Shown: positions 15,544 to 25,162, counted from the first letter of the stretch. The stretch is DNA of 64,000 nucleotides from Brevibacterium sp. XM4083 (GCF_006489205.2 NZ_VFYR02000004.1:62001-126000); one strand, 5' to 3'. The notes: generated by a model not told the origin, from the sequence alone. A program made the numbers and translations.

Positions 15544-16790
15544 GACCTGTCCTCCGCCGTCGCCCGCTTCGCCGCTCCCGGCACCCCATAGTCGAGGATC
15601 GCGACCTCGAGGTCGACGAAGCTGCCGAATCCGGAGGTCGCGTAGGCGTCGTCACGCTGGAAATACGGAACTGCGCGGGACCGCGGTGACTTCGGGTCCT
15701 TCGGCACCATGAGGCAGACGGGGTCGTGGCCGGCCTCGAGATCGGCGATGCAGGTCGCGCACGCATTGACCGTGAGCACGGTGCCGGCCTGCTTCATCGC
15801 ATAGCTCGTGACCGGTTTGGCATGGGCCGGGAAGAAGTAGCAGGACTTCCTCTCGTCGGCGTCTCCCGGTGCAGGCAGCGTGAGGCGACCGAGCATCGAA
15901 CGCACCCACTTGTCCGAGCGGGTGAGGGCGAAGATCGCCTGTCGGTGGGAATGGTCGGGGTGTTCGGCCCAGTCGGGGTGCGCGGCGACGATCGCGGCGA
16001 TCGCCTCCTGAATGCGGAGTCCGCGATCGCGCAGGGCCCAGACCTCATCGTCGGTGCTCTGCGGGACGGGGAGTTCCGCCTGTGACTTCTCGACGGCGGG
16101 GATGAGACGATGCCGGCGCACGAGCTCAGGGTCGGTCGTCAGCTGCGCTTTCCACGCGTACCTCTCCCGCCGGGAGAGGACCCACGCGGTCAGCCCCAGG
16201 GCGGCGAGACCCGACGCGGCGAGGACCAGAGTGTCGGGACTGGCATCGTCGAGTCCCGTGGCCTCGATGTAGTCGCGGCTGCCTCCTTCCCCGGCGTCCG
16301 CCGGATCGAAGTCGATAGGCGGAGGCGGGGGTGCGCCGGTGGCCGCAGCGACGAGGATCTCGAGGTGATACGGCACCGCAAGTTCGAGCGGCAGGAAATC
16401 GTCGGTGGCCGAGCGGGGCAGTTCGTCGATGCCGGGCGGGACGGCCGGACCGTTGTCGTCGACGAGGTAGGACAGCAGCCGCGCGCCGCCGTCGGTCTCC
16501 GCGAAGACGACGATGGCCTGCTCCGCGTTCGAACCCTCGAACATCGAGTACGCGAGATCGGCGGTGAAGCGCGACCAGGCCTCCTCTGCTCCGAGCCAGG
16601 TCGGAGGAGTGACGGCGACGAAGACCGGAATGCCCGACTCCTCGGCGGTGGCAACGGCCGATTCGAGGGAGGCCCGCTGGCGGGCGGTGAGGCCGGGAAC
16701 GACGATGGGGTCGATGAACAACGGGGCGGTTTCCCAGGCAGTGCGGATCCGCTCTCGCAGCTGCGTCGCGAGGCGCTCGGTCGTCGTCAT
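15540..16790 (-). CDS. Membrane protein A of three-gene operon (CHCC motif)
   Basis: Hypothetical protein of 416 aa, first gene of the operon. Residues 1-185 form an N-terminal domain (APLFIDPIVVPGL, then IPVFVAVTPP) ending in a Pro-rich linker (APPPPPIDFDP). One transmembrane helix at ~187-205 is followed by RRER, placing the rest in the cytoplasm. The cytoplasmic part has Cys317, His323, Cys344 and Cys347, the same C-x5-H-x20-C-x2-C spacing as protein C. I chose ATG 16790 because TAGGGT lies 7 nt upstream; the open frame continues to ~17033 but there runs through the palindromic repeat. Confidence 0.75.
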   Translation of the reverse strand: MTTTERLATQLRERIRTAWETAPLFIDPIVVPGLTARQRASLESAVATAEESGIPVFVAVTPPTWLGAEEAWSRFTADLAYSMFEGSNAEQAIVVFAETDGGARLLSYLVDDNGPAVPPGIDELPRSATDDFLPLELAVPYHLEILVAAATGAPPPPPIDFDPADAGEGGSRDYIEATGLDDASPDTLVLAASGLAALGLTAWVLSRRERYAWKAQLTTDPELVRRHRLIPAVEKSQAELPVPQSTDDEVWALRDRGLRIQEAIAAIVAAHPDWAEHPDHSHRQAIFALTRSDKWVRSMLGRLTLPAPGDADERKSCYFFPAHAKPVTSYAMKQAGTVLTVNACATCIADLEAGHDPVCLMVPKDPKSPRSRAVPYFQRDDAYATSGFGSFVDLEVAILDYGVPGAAKRATAEDRS

Positions 16791-16797
16791 GGTCTCA

Positions 16798-16803
16798 ACC
16801 CTA
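16798..16803 (-). promoter_or_regulatory. -10 box (TAGGGT) of the three-gene membrane operon, leaderless
   Basis: On the minus strand TAGGGT ends 7 nt before the ATG at 16790, and there is no Shine-Dalgarno sequence. The operon therefore has its own promoter and does not need rplL read-through. Confidence 0.55.
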
Positions 16804-16994
16804 TGGTCTGGCCGACCGCAATGGGACGGTCGGGTTGTAGCGGATCGGCACCATCGCCTCGGCGCTGGGGTCAGTGGCGGGGCCGATGCTGGGCGGGTGC
16901 TGGGCGGCGTGGTCGGTGCTGGGCCGAGCGGGTGCATGGCCGGGCGGGCGCTGGACTGGCGCAAACCGGCGCGCAGGCCCGACCCAACGACTTC

Positions 16995-17043
16995 CGGACG
17001 CAGAGTGTCGATGAGCGCGCTCGAGATCGACACTCTGCGTCCG
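16995..17043. repeat. Palindromic repeat element, copy B
   Basis: An 18-bp arm (16995-17012; core GGACGCAGAGTGTCGAT) pairs perfectly with 17026-17043 around GAGCGCGCTCGAG, itself partly palindromic. Arms and loop length match copy A. It lies ~190 nt upstream of the membrane operon's -10 box and ~45 nt beyond the rplL terminator. Confidence 0.85.
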
Positions 17044-17088
17044 CAGGTTCAATGCGGCGAGGGTGCGCAACGGCGGGACGGACGCGAA

Positions 17089-17120
17089 GAACCCCGCAGC
17101 CGTTACCGGTTGCGGGGTTC
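17089..17120 (-). terminator. Terminator of rplJL
   Basis: GAACCCCGCA (17089-17098) pairs perfectly with TGCGGGGTTC (17111-17120) around a 12-nt loop, 37 nt beyond the rplL stop codon. Confidence 0.75.
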
Positions 17121-17156
17121 TGCGATCCGCGGTCAGTCAGACTGCCGCAAGAGAAG

Positions 17157-17543
17157 TCACTTGATGGTGACGGTGGCGCCGGCAGCCTCGAGGACTTCCT
17201 TGGCCTTGTCGGCGTCTTCCTTCGAAGCGCCTTCGAGGACAGCCTTGGGAGCGCTGTCAACGAGGTCCTTGGCTTCCTTAAGTCCGAGGGAGGTGATCCC
17301 GCGAACTTCCTTGATGACGGGGACCTTCTTCTCGCCGGCCGATTCGAGGATGACGTCGAATTCGGTCTTCTCTTCAGCAGCGGCTTCTCCGCCACCGGCT
17401 GCCGGAGCGGCAACGGCGACAGCGGCCGGGGCAGCAGCCTCGACGTCGAATTCCTCTTCGAACTTCTTGACGAAGTCGGAGAGCTCGATGAGGGTGAGCT
17501 CCTTGAAAGCTTCGATGAGCTCGTCTGCGGTGAGCTTAGCCAT
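17157..17543 (-). CDS. rplL: 50S ribosomal protein L7/L12
   Basis: Stalk protein of the large ribosomal subunit that recruits translation GTPases; 128 aa. N-terminal dimerisation helices ([19 protein letters not shown]), an Ala/Pro/Gly hinge at ~38-55, and the C-terminal factor-binding domain ([18 protein letters not shown]) are all present. The start is ATG 17543, with AGGAAGGA 9 nt upstream; the in-frame TTG at 17552 would abut that sequence. It is second in the rplJ-rplL operon. Confidence 0.97.
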   Translation of the reverse strand: MAKLTADELIEAFKELTLIELSDFVKKFEEEFDVEAAAPAAVAVAAPAAGGGEAAAEEKTEFDVILESAGEKKVPVIKEVRGITSLGLKEAKDLVDSAPKAVLEGASKEDADKAKEVLEAAGATVTIK

Positions 17544-17600
17544 GGTGGCCAATCCTTCCTGTGGTGGTCACCTGCGGTGACCGGGTTTGTGGGGTGGTGC

Positions 17601-18134
17601 TCAGGCGTCTTCGGCAGGAGCGGAGTCCTGCTTCTCGCGGAGAGCATCGACGGTGCGCGCGGCCTTGACCAGCGGAGCGGTGAAGAGGTAAGCCGCCTGG
17701 TGGAGGCTTGCCTTCATGGCACCGGCTGCCTTTGCAAGCAGCACTTCGCGGGATTCGAGGTCGGCGAGCTGGTTGACATTCTCAGCGGTCAGGGCGGCAC
17801 CGTCGAAGTAGCCACCCTTGATGACGAGCTGAGAATTCGCCTTGGCAAAGTTACGCAGAGCCTTGGCAGCCTCAGGCGGTTCGCCGTTGACGAACGCGAT
17901 CGCGGTGGGCCCGTTGAGGAGCTCATCGAGACCGGCGATGCCGGCTTCCTTGGCTGCAATCTTGGTCAGCGTATTCTTTACCACGGCGTAGCTGACGTTC
18001 TCACCAAGAGAGACGCGCAGTTCTTTCATCTGCGCGACGGTGAGACCGCGGTACTCGGTCAGCAATACAGCGTCGGAGTTCTCAAACTGCTGCTTGAGCT
18101 CCTCGACTGCGGCTGCCTTGTCTGGCCTCGCCAT
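17601..18134 (-). CDS. rplJ: 50S ribosomal protein L10
   Basis: Base of the ribosomal stalk; binds 23S rRNA and the L7/L12 dimers, and in many bacteria represses its own operon by binding the mRNA leader. 177 aa. The N-terminal [17 protein letters not shown] and [15 protein letters not shown] are diagnostic. The ATG at 18134 is preceded by AAAGGAA; the frame extends 13 codons upstream without homology. The leader just upstream carries an attenuator-like structure. Confidence 0.97.
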   Translation of the reverse strand: MARPDKAAAVEELKQQFENSDAVLLTEYRGLTVAQMKELRVSLGENVSYAVVKNTLTKIAAKEAGIAGLDELLNGPTAIAFVNGEPPEAAKALRNFAKANSQLVIKGGYFDGAALTAENVNQLADLESREVLLAKAAGAMKASLHQAAYLFTAPLVKAARTVDALREKQDSAPAEDA

Positions 18135-18362
18135 GGTATTCCTTTCGTACAGGCGCCGGTCTGGTCCGGACAACGAAAAAAGCGCTCCACGCAGATAGGC
18201 GCGAAACGCTTCGAGGCTGAGAACGGGGTTCTCACTTCAGAAGGATCTCTGGCTCACCTGCGAGGGTCACTCCTTGCGGAGTCTTCGTCTGCGAGCACAA
18301 TCATCCGATGGCGGATTCTTGATTTCCCACAGAGACCGACGGTCTTCGGTGGTTCTAGCTTA
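18135..18362 (-). promoter_or_regulatory. L10 (rplJL) mRNA leader with attenuator-type hairpin
   Basis: On the minus strand this ~220-nt leader contains a GAGAAC/GTTCTC hairpin (18219-18233). Downstream of it, AAGCG...CGCTT arms (18180-18211) are followed directly by a run of six T (18176-18181), which looks like an intrinsic terminator ~40 nt before rplJ. Transcription attenuation with an L10- or L10/L12-stabilised alternative fold is known for L10 leaders; applying it here is inference. TAAGCT at 18357-18362 is a possible -10 box, but I see no clear -35. Confidence 0.55.
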
Positions 18363-18493
18363 CCGAGGTCGACTGCGCCCCGTCCAATCGAGATCGTTCG
18401 CCGGCGCGGAGAGCCTGCTCACAGTCCCGCTCCTCCCCCACACTGAGCGCCGGGTCCGCGGAGCTCAGTCCGGTTCCAATCCCCGTCGGTCGC

Positions 18494-18649
18494 CGAGGTG
18501 GTGGGTGGGCCCCGCGGTCCTCGCCGAGGTGGCGCTCGGTCAACATGTGCCTTCGTCGAGGTGGTGGGTGGGCCCCGCGGTCCTCGCCGAGGTGGTGCGA
18601 GGGCCCCGCGGTCGGCACCGAGGTGGTGGGTGGGCCCCGTGTTCACGCT
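18494..18649. repeat. Five tandem ~31-bp repeats
   Basis: Units start at 18494, 18525, 18557, 18588 and 18619 (period 31, 32, 31, 31). Units 1 and 3 are near identical, beginning CGAGGTGGTGGGTGGGCCCC; units 2, 4 and 5 are degenerate after the shared CGAGGTGG. The units are contiguous with no unique spacers. Confidence 0.8.
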
Positions 18650-19108
18650 TGAGGCCGTCGACCGCCCCTCGCCCGGGATCCGGCTCACCCTGGGCCGGAG
18701 GGCTCAGTTCAATACCAGAGCCCTGGACACCGAAGTGAGCCGAACCCGAGGCAGGCACCGCAGACCCAATTGGCGCGAACTGTCCGGCGCCGTGGACTGC
18801 CGCCTCGACGGTGGGAGGACTCGCGTGCTGGCCGCCGCTGCGCCGTTTGCCGCGCGAAATGCAGCCTCCAACGCGAAGATCGGCGCAGAAGAACCGTGGC
18901 CCCGTCACTGACAACGGGGCCACGGCTGATTGGGGACGCCGCGGCGTGAGAGATCAACGCTCCGGCACGCGGCACCGACGCTTCGACGAGCGGACTCGCG
19001 CTTCGGCACGCGAGACTCACGCCTCGACGAGCGAAACGCCCGCCTCACCGAGCACAAGCGTTCGCCCACCGGCCACGCTCGTCGCCGCGGCGGAACCGCC
19101 TCGGCGGC
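18650..19108. other. Gene-free stretch upstream of the 31-bp array, up to adhP
   Basis: I see no gene here. It contains the strong hairpin at 18894-18925 and an imperfect ~41-bp repetition in which TCGACGAGCG occurs at 18983 and 19024. Open frames are GC-rich shadows. Confidence 0.65.
18894..18925 (-). terminator. Probable terminator of the adh gene
   Basis: CCGTGGCCCCGT (18894-18905) pairs perfectly with ACGGGGCCACGG (18914-18925) around an 8-nt loop; on the minus strand it is followed by TTCTTCTG. It lies ~185 nt after the adh stop codon. Confidence 0.7.
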
Positions 19109-20128
19109 TCAGAACTCGATGACGACGCGACCGTCGATCTTCGCATGGATCATCTCGTCGAAGATCGCGTTGATGTCCTCGAGCGGGCGCTTCGTGTACG
19201 TCGGGTGGATCTTGCCGGCGGCATAGAACTCGAGAGCTTCGACCATGTCCTGGCGAGTGCCGACGATCGAGCCGCGGATCGTCAGGCCCTTGAGCACGAT
19301 GTCGAAGATCGGGGCCGGGAAGTCACCGGGCGGCAGGCCGTTGAAGACGATCGTGCCGCCTCGGCGGGTCATCCCGATCGCCTGGCCGAACGCCGCCGGA
19401 TGGACGGCGGTGACGAGCACTCCGTGGCTGCCGCCGATCTTCTCCTGGATCACCTCGGCGGGATCCTCGGCGAACGCGTTGACAGTGATCTCCGCGCCGT
19501 GCTTCTTCGCCAGCGCGAGCTTGTCATCGGCGACGTCGACCGCGACGACGCGCATGCCCATCGCGACGGCGTACTGCACGGCGATGTGCCCGAGTCCGCC
19601 GATGCCGGAGATGACGACCCACTGACCGGGCTTGACCTCGGTGCGCTTGAGTCCTTTGTAGACCGTGACGCCGGCGCAGAGGACCGGGGCGATCTCGTAG
19701 GGGTCGGCGCCGTCGGGGATGACCGCGGCGAACTTCTCGTCGACGAGCATGTACTCACCGAACGACCCGTCGATGCCGTAGCCGCCGTTGACCTGGGACT
19801 CGCACAGGGTCTCCCAGCCCTGCCGGCAGAACTCGCAGACGCCGCACGCACTCCACAGCCAGGCGTTGCCGACGATCTGGCCGACCTCGACCTCGGTGAC
19901 GCCCTCGCCGACCTTCTCGACGATCCCGACCCCTTCGTGGCCGGGGATGAGCGGGAGCTGCGGTTTGATCGGCCAGTCGCCGTGCGCGGCGTGGAGGTCG
20001 GTGTGGCACACGCCCGAGGCGATGAGCTTGACGAGCGCCTGACCGGGCCCGGGTTCGGGGATCGTATTGTCTCCGACGACGAGATCCTCGCCGAATCCTT
20101 CGACGACTGCTGCTTTCATTTCCGACAT
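19109..20128 (-). CDS. adhP: Zinc-dependent alcohol dehydrogenase (AdhP type)
   Basis: NAD-dependent medium-chain alcohol dehydrogenase, 339 aa, interconverting primary alcohols and aldehydes. Catalytic-zinc ligands lie in GVCHTDLH and PGHEGVG and at the Cys of VLCAGVTVYKGLK; the structural-zinc lobe is CGVCEFCRQGWETLC; the dinucleotide fold is GIGGLGHIAVQYA. Two ATGs occur in tandem (20131 and 20128); I use the second, which is 6 nt from AAGGAG. An aldehyde dehydrogenase gene and a GAF regulator gene lie upstream on the same strand, so the three probably serve ethanol or acetaldehyde oxidation, although ~500 nt with a hairpin separates this gene from the aldehyde dehydrogenase. Confidence 0.93.
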   Translation of the reverse strand: MSEMKAAVVEGFGEDLVVGDNTIPEPGPGQALVKLIASGVCHTDLHAAHGDWPIKPQLPLIPGHEGVGIVEKVGEGVTEVEVGQIVGNAWLWSACGVCEFCRQGWETLCESQVNGGYGIDGSFGEYMLVDEKFAAVIPDGADPYEIAPVLCAGVTVYKGLKRTEVKPGQWVVISGIGGLGHIAVQYAVAMGMRVVAVDVADDKLALAKKHGAEITVNAFAEDPAEVIQEKIGGSHGVLVTAVHPAAFGQAIGMTRRGGTIVFNGLPPGDFPAPIFDIVLKGLTIRGSIVGTRQDMVEALEFYAAGKIHPTYTKRPLEDINAIFDEMIHAKIDGRVVIEF

Positions 20129-20131
20129 CAT

Positions 20132-20633
20132 CGACTCCTTCGTTGTGATGGTCTTGCGGTGATAGGTGGTGCCGGGGTTTGGCTTGAGGGGCCGCGGGAG
20201 CACAGGGGCATCGCCGAGGCGGGGGGTGGCGCGGGAGACGTGCGTGGGGTGTGGCCGTGGGGTATGGCAGCGGGGTGTGACGGTGGGACCACGGGTCGAA
20301 TCGCGTGGTCCGCGTTGTCGGGGAGGACCGGGTGACAGAGGCGTGGGGTTGGGAGCGTCCGGGCGGCCACGGTCGTCCGGGTCCGGGGCAGAGGGGTGGG
20401 TGTGGCCTGATCCGGGTGACGAGGTGGGACCGGGATGCCGGAGGCGAGGCGGGGGTACACCCCGGGGAGGGCGCCGAGGAGGGGGTGGCCTCGCGGACCG
20501 ATCCAGGGATCATCCGGTCAGGTGCTGCCTCCGGCTGGGGTGAGCGCCGGGACTCGAGGGGGTTTGGGTGCCCCGCGCGCAGCTGGGTCGGCTCGCTGCG
20601 CGCGGGACGGGTTCGGGTGCTCTGGCCGAGCCC
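20132..20633. other. G-rich spacer between adhP and the aldehyde dehydrogenase gene
   Basis: About 500 nt with no credible gene. It holds one strong hairpin (20572-20606) and presumably the adhP promoter, which I cannot place with confidence; the plus strand is strongly G/GT-biased. Confidence 0.6.
20572..20606 (-). terminator. Probable terminator of the aldehyde dehydrogenase gene
   Basis: CCCGCGCGCAGC (20572-20583) pairs perfectly with GCTGCGCGCGGG (20595-20606) around an 11-nt loop, 27 nt after the stop codon. Confidence 0.65.
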
Positions 20634-22157
<1,524 letters not shown>

Positions 22158-22221
22158 GGCAACTCCTTTGCTGCGATGTCCTCGGGAGAGGTCTCTCCGA
22201 TTGGACTTCACGCTACCGGCG

Positions 22222-22245
22222 GCAACGTTGCATCACAGTTGCATC
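22222..22245 (-). promoter_or_regulatory. Repeat-containing operator candidate upstream of the aldehyde dehydrogenase
   Basis: On the minus strand TGCAAC occurs twice in direct orientation, 11 bp apart (one helical turn; plus-strand GTTGCATC at 22227-22234 and 22238-22245). The promoter-proximal copy is part of a perfect 10-bp palindrome GCAACGTTGC (22222-22231). A -10-like TAGCGT follows at 22210-22215. The location suits activation by the adjacent GAF regulator. Confidence 0.5.
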
Positions 22246-22258
22246 GTCGGCCGGCCGG

Positions 22259-23554
22259 TCAGTGCCCGAGGGATTCGAGCCTGACGACAGCGGCCGTGCG
22301 CTCGGGGGCATCGGGCGGCGCGAGCCGGAGGACGGCCATGAGCACCTCGGTGTCGGCCTGGGCGTGCGGCAGCGCAGCGTAGCGCCACAGCTGCTGCCAC
22401 GTCCCGTCGGTGAGCAGCGTCTCCCGCAGCAGGACATCGAGTTCGGCGCTGATCTCCCGCACCCCCGGCGCCTCCGACTCCGGCAGGACCGCGCCCCGGT
22501 AGGCGCACAGCGCGGTCTCGGCGTCGCCGGCCGCGAGCGCACGATGGGTGCGCTCGACGTCACTGTCGAGTCGTCCCCGGATCCGGTAGGGTCGGCCCAG
22601 GACCTCGATGTCGCCGAGGCGGCTGATCGTCTTGCGCAGCCGTGCGATCTCCGCCCGCACCGTGACGTCGCTGCCGCCGAAGGGCCAGAGCCGATCGGCG
22701 AGCTCCGCGTTCGTCAGACCGGTGGGATGGCGGTGGAGCAGGAGGAGGATCTCGGCGTGGCGCTTCGACAGGTCGATGCGCTGCCCACCAGGACCACTGA
22801 GTCTCGGAGTCGGACCGCTCACCTCGAGGAACGCGTCAGTCGTCGTCTCCGGAGCGGGTCCGGTCGTGCCGTCGCCGGAGGCGTAGAGCTGCGACAGACC
22901 CGCCGAGGCGGCCTGTGCCGTCGAGCTGAGCAGCGGCAGGACGATCGCGGAGACCGCATCGTCTCCCCCGGTGACGTCGATGATCCCGATGACCTCGCCG
23001 GTGACGGGATGGGTGACCGGCACGGCGCTGCAGCTCCACGGGTGGACTTCGCTCGCGAAGTGCTCGGCCCGGCTGATCTGCACCGCTGAGCGGGAGCGGA
23101 GAGCCAGGCCCGGCGCCGAGGTGCCCATGGCGTCCTCGGACCAGTCGGACCCGGGGACGAAGCCCATGGACTCCGCACGATGGCGGACCGGCTTCTCCCC
23201 CTCGACCCAGAGGAGGCAGCCCTGTTCGTCGCCGAGTGCGACGAGGAGTCCCGCCTCGGTGGCGGGTTCGATGAGATGGGACCGCAGCAGCGGCATGATC
23301 GAGTGGAACGGGTGTCGGCGGCGGACCTCGGTCAGCTGCGCCTCATCGTAGGCGACTGTCGGGTGCACACCTGCCGGATCGCGGAGTCGGTCGAGGCTGC
23401 GGGTCCAGGATTCGAGGACGGTCGAGCGCACGCCGAGCCCCGGCTGCGGTGCCAGTGCCGGACTTGCGAGGTTGTCATGGGCCCGACGCACGATCAGCTG
23501 ATAGTCGTCGCGCAGCAACGGTGTCGAATGCATCGCGATCCGTGCCACCTCCAT
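22259..23554 (-). CDS. GAF-domain transcriptional regulator (AcoR-like sensor, winged-helix output)
   Basis: Protein of 431 aa. Residues ~85-215 form a GAF sensor domain with the SWSEDAMGTSAPGLAL and VTHPVTGEVIGIIDVTGGDD motifs that occur in AcoR/EutR-type acetoin or ethanol regulators. Instead of an AAA+ sigma-54 domain, the C-terminal half carries a winged helix (DLSKRHAEILLLLHRHPTGL, then SDVTVRAEIARLRKTI). Such GAF-wHTH proteins are common next to aldehyde dehydrogenases in actinobacteria. I keep ATG 23554; ATG 23533, with GGAGGT upstream, is a plausible alternative. Its stop lies ~100 nt upstream of the dehydrogenase start, so it likely controls that gene. Confidence 0.85.
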   Translation of the reverse strand: MEVARIAMHSTPLLRDDYQLIVRRAHDNLASPALAPQPGLGVRSTVLESWTRSLDRLRDPAGVHPTVAYDEAQLTEVRRRHPFHSIMPLLRSHLIEPATEAGLLVALGDEQGCLLWVEGEKPVRHRAESMGFVPGSDWSEDAMGTSAPGLALRSRSAVQISRAEHFASEVHPWSCSAVPVTHPVTGEVIGIIDVTGGDDAVSAIVLPLLSSTAQAASAGLSQLYASGDGTTGPAPETTTDAFLEVSGPTPRLSGPGGQRIDLSKRHAEILLLLHRHPTGLTNAELADRLWPFGGSDVTVRAEIARLRKTISRLGDIEVLGRPYRIRGRLDSDVERTHRALAAGDAETALCAYRGAVLPESEAPGVREISAELDVLLRETLLTDGTWQQLWRYAALPHAQADTEVLMAVLRLAPPDAPERTAAVVRLESLGH

Positions 23555-23577
23555 CGGCGGGAATCAGTCAGTTGACC

Positions 23578-23594
23578 AGGATACGGACAATCCT
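23578..23594 (-). promoter_or_regulatory. Inverted repeat and -10 box upstream of the GAF regulator
   Basis: AGGAT-N7-ATCCT (23578-23594) overlaps a minus-strand -10-like TATCCT (23578-23583) that would give a ~16-nt leader. It could be an autoregulatory site; this is weak evidence. Confidence 0.35.
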
Positions 23595-23632
23595 ATCGCG
23601 AACCGCTCCGGGGGCAAGGTGCGGGAACGACG

Positions 23633-23667
23633 CAGGGCGGGAAGTGAGAATCTCACTTCCCGCCCTG
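23633..23667 (-). terminator. Terminator of rplKA
   Basis: Near-perfect 35-bp palindrome: 17-bp arms 23633-23649 (starting CAGGGCGGGAAGTGAGA) and 23651-23667 around a single base, 37 nt after the rplA stop codon. Confidence 0.85.
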
Positions 23668-23703
23668 CTCAGGCGTCGGTCGCGGATCAGTCCGCGGCCG
23701 GCA

Positions 23704-24399
23704 TCAGGCGCGCAGCGCGGCTGCGTCGACCGGAACGCCGGGACCGTTCGACGTGGTGATCGTCGCCTTGGTGATGTAGCGGCCCTTCGACGAGGACGGC
23801 TTGAGGCGGAGGATCTCCTCGATCGCGGCATCGAAGTTCTCCTGCAGCGCCTGCTCGGAGAAGGAGGCCTTCCCGATGACGAAGTGGAGGTTCGAGTGCT
23901 TGTCGACGCGGAACTCGATCTTTCCGCCCTTGATGTCCGTGACGGCCTTCGCGACGTCCATGGTCACGGTGCCGGTCTTCGGGTTCGGCATGAGGCCACG
24001 GGGACCGAGCACCTTGCCGAGACGTCCGACCTTGCCCATCATGTCGGGGGTGGCAACCGCGGCGTCGAAGTCGGTGAAGCCGTTGGCCACCTTCTCCAGC
24101 AGGTCATCGGAACCGACGTAGTCGGCACCTGCTTCGCGGGCTGCCTCTGCACGGTCGCCGGCGGCGAACACCAGGACCCGGGCGGTCTTGCCGGTACCGT
24201 GCGGAAGGTTGACGGTGCCGCGCACCATCTGGTCCGCCTTGCGGGGGTCGACCCCGAGACGGAGGGCGACCTCGACGGTGGCGTCGTACTTCGACACCGA
24301 GGTCTCCTTGGCCAGGTCGATCGCCTGAGCCGGTTCGTACTTCACATCAGCGGCGATCTTCTCAGCCGCGGCCTGGTAGGCCTTCGAGCGCTTTGCCAT
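23704..24399 (-). CDS. rplA: 50S ribosomal protein L1
   Basis: Binds 23S rRNA at the mobile L1 stalk near the E site; in many bacteria it also represses the L11-L1 operon. 231 aa. The diagnostic sequences [36 protein letters not shown] and [12 protein letters not shown] are present. ATG 24399 has AGGAGA upstream; the longer frame is not conserved. It follows rplK by 88 nt. Confidence 0.97.
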   Translation of the reverse strand: MAKRSKAYQAAAEKIAADVKYEPAQAIDLAKETSVSKYDATVEVALRLGVDPRKADQMVRGTVNLPHGTGKTARVLVFAAGDRAEAAREAGADYVGSDDLLEKVANGFTDFDAAVATPDMMGKVGRLGKVLGPRGLMPNPKTGTVTMDVAKAVTDIKGGKIEFRVDKHSNLHFVIGKASFSEQALQENFDAAIEEILRLKPSSSKGRYITKATITTSNGPGVPVDAAALRA

Positions 24400-24487
24400 C
24401 TGCTTCTCTCCTTGCAGTCGTGGTGTGGGCGGCGCATCCGCCCTGCCACAGTGGAATGTCTGGTGACTCACCCGTGGGGGTGGAGTC

Positions 24488-24925
24488 TCAGACCTCGATG
24501 TCGGTGGTGATGCCCATCGACCGCGCGGTGCCCGCGATGATGCGGTCAGCCATGTCGAGGTCGTTGGCGTTGAGGTCGGGCATCTTGGTCGTCGAGATCT
24601 CACGCACCTGGTCGGCGCTCAGGTGAGCGACCTTGACGGTGTGCGGGGTCGCCGAACCGGACTTCACGCCGGCAGCCTTCTTGATGAGCTCAGCGGCAGG
24701 CGGGGTCTTGAGAACGAAGGTGAACGAACGGTCTTCGTACACGGTGATCTCGACGGGAACGATGTTCCCGCGCTGGGATTCAGTCGCAGCGTTGTACGCC
24801 TTGGTGAATTCCATGATGTTGACGCCGTGCTGGGCAAGCGCCGGACCGATCGGAGGCGCCGGGTTGGCGGCACCTGCCTGAATCTGGAGCTTGACGAGGC
24901 CGGCTACCTTTTTCTTGGGAGGCAT
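24488..24925 (-). CDS. rplK: 50S ribosomal protein L11
   Basis: Binds the GTPase-associated region of 23S rRNA and is the site of thiostrepton action; 145 aa. The N-terminal [20 protein letters not shown] with its conserved prolines, and the C-terminal rRNA-binding domain ([14 protein letters not shown]), are typical. AAGGA lies 6 nt before ATG 24925. First gene of rplK-rplA. Confidence 0.97.
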   Translation of the reverse strand: MPPKKKVAGLVKLQIQAGAANPAPPIGPALAQHGVNIMEFTKAYNAATESQRGNIVPVEITVYEDRSFTFVLKTPPAAELIKKAAGVKSGSATPHTVKVAHLSADQVREISTTKMPDLNANDLDMADRIIAGTARSMGITTDIEV

Positions 24926-25018
24926 ATGCGGTCCTTAATCTTGAGAGTTTCCATGCGCCGAGCGGCGCATCATTCGCTGCCGCCTCCGCCGATACAGAGA
25001 CGACAATCAAACCACACC

Positions 25019-25048
25019 AGTATTCCATGTCCGCTCTCCCCCAGGCAA
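25019..25048 (-). promoter_or_regulatory. Possible rplK promoter
   Basis: On the minus strand TTGCCT (25043-25048) and AATACT (25019-25024) are 18 bp apart, giving a leader of ~85-90 nt. The nusG terminator lies just upstream, which supports an independent promoter here. Confidence 0.4.
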
Positions 25049-25094
25049 ATGGTCGTGAGCGGGAACACAGCACTGCGGGCGGACGCAGAACGCG

Positions 25095-25124
25095 ACGGGG
25101 GCCCGGTTCTCACCGGGCCCCCGT
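25095..25124 (-). terminator. Terminator of secE-nusG
   Basis: ACGGGGGCCCGG (25095-25106) pairs perfectly with CCGGGCCCCCGT (25113-25124) around a 6-nt loop, 38 nt after the nusG stop codon. Confidence 0.8.
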
Positions 25125-25162
25125 AGCGACTGACGTGCGTGACTCAGAGTGCGTGACTCAGG

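Noticed and set aside
18494-18649. CRISPR-like array of ~31-bp repeats
   Set aside because: Units are contiguous with no unique spacers, degenerate, and no cas gene is nearby; it is an ordinary tandem repeat.
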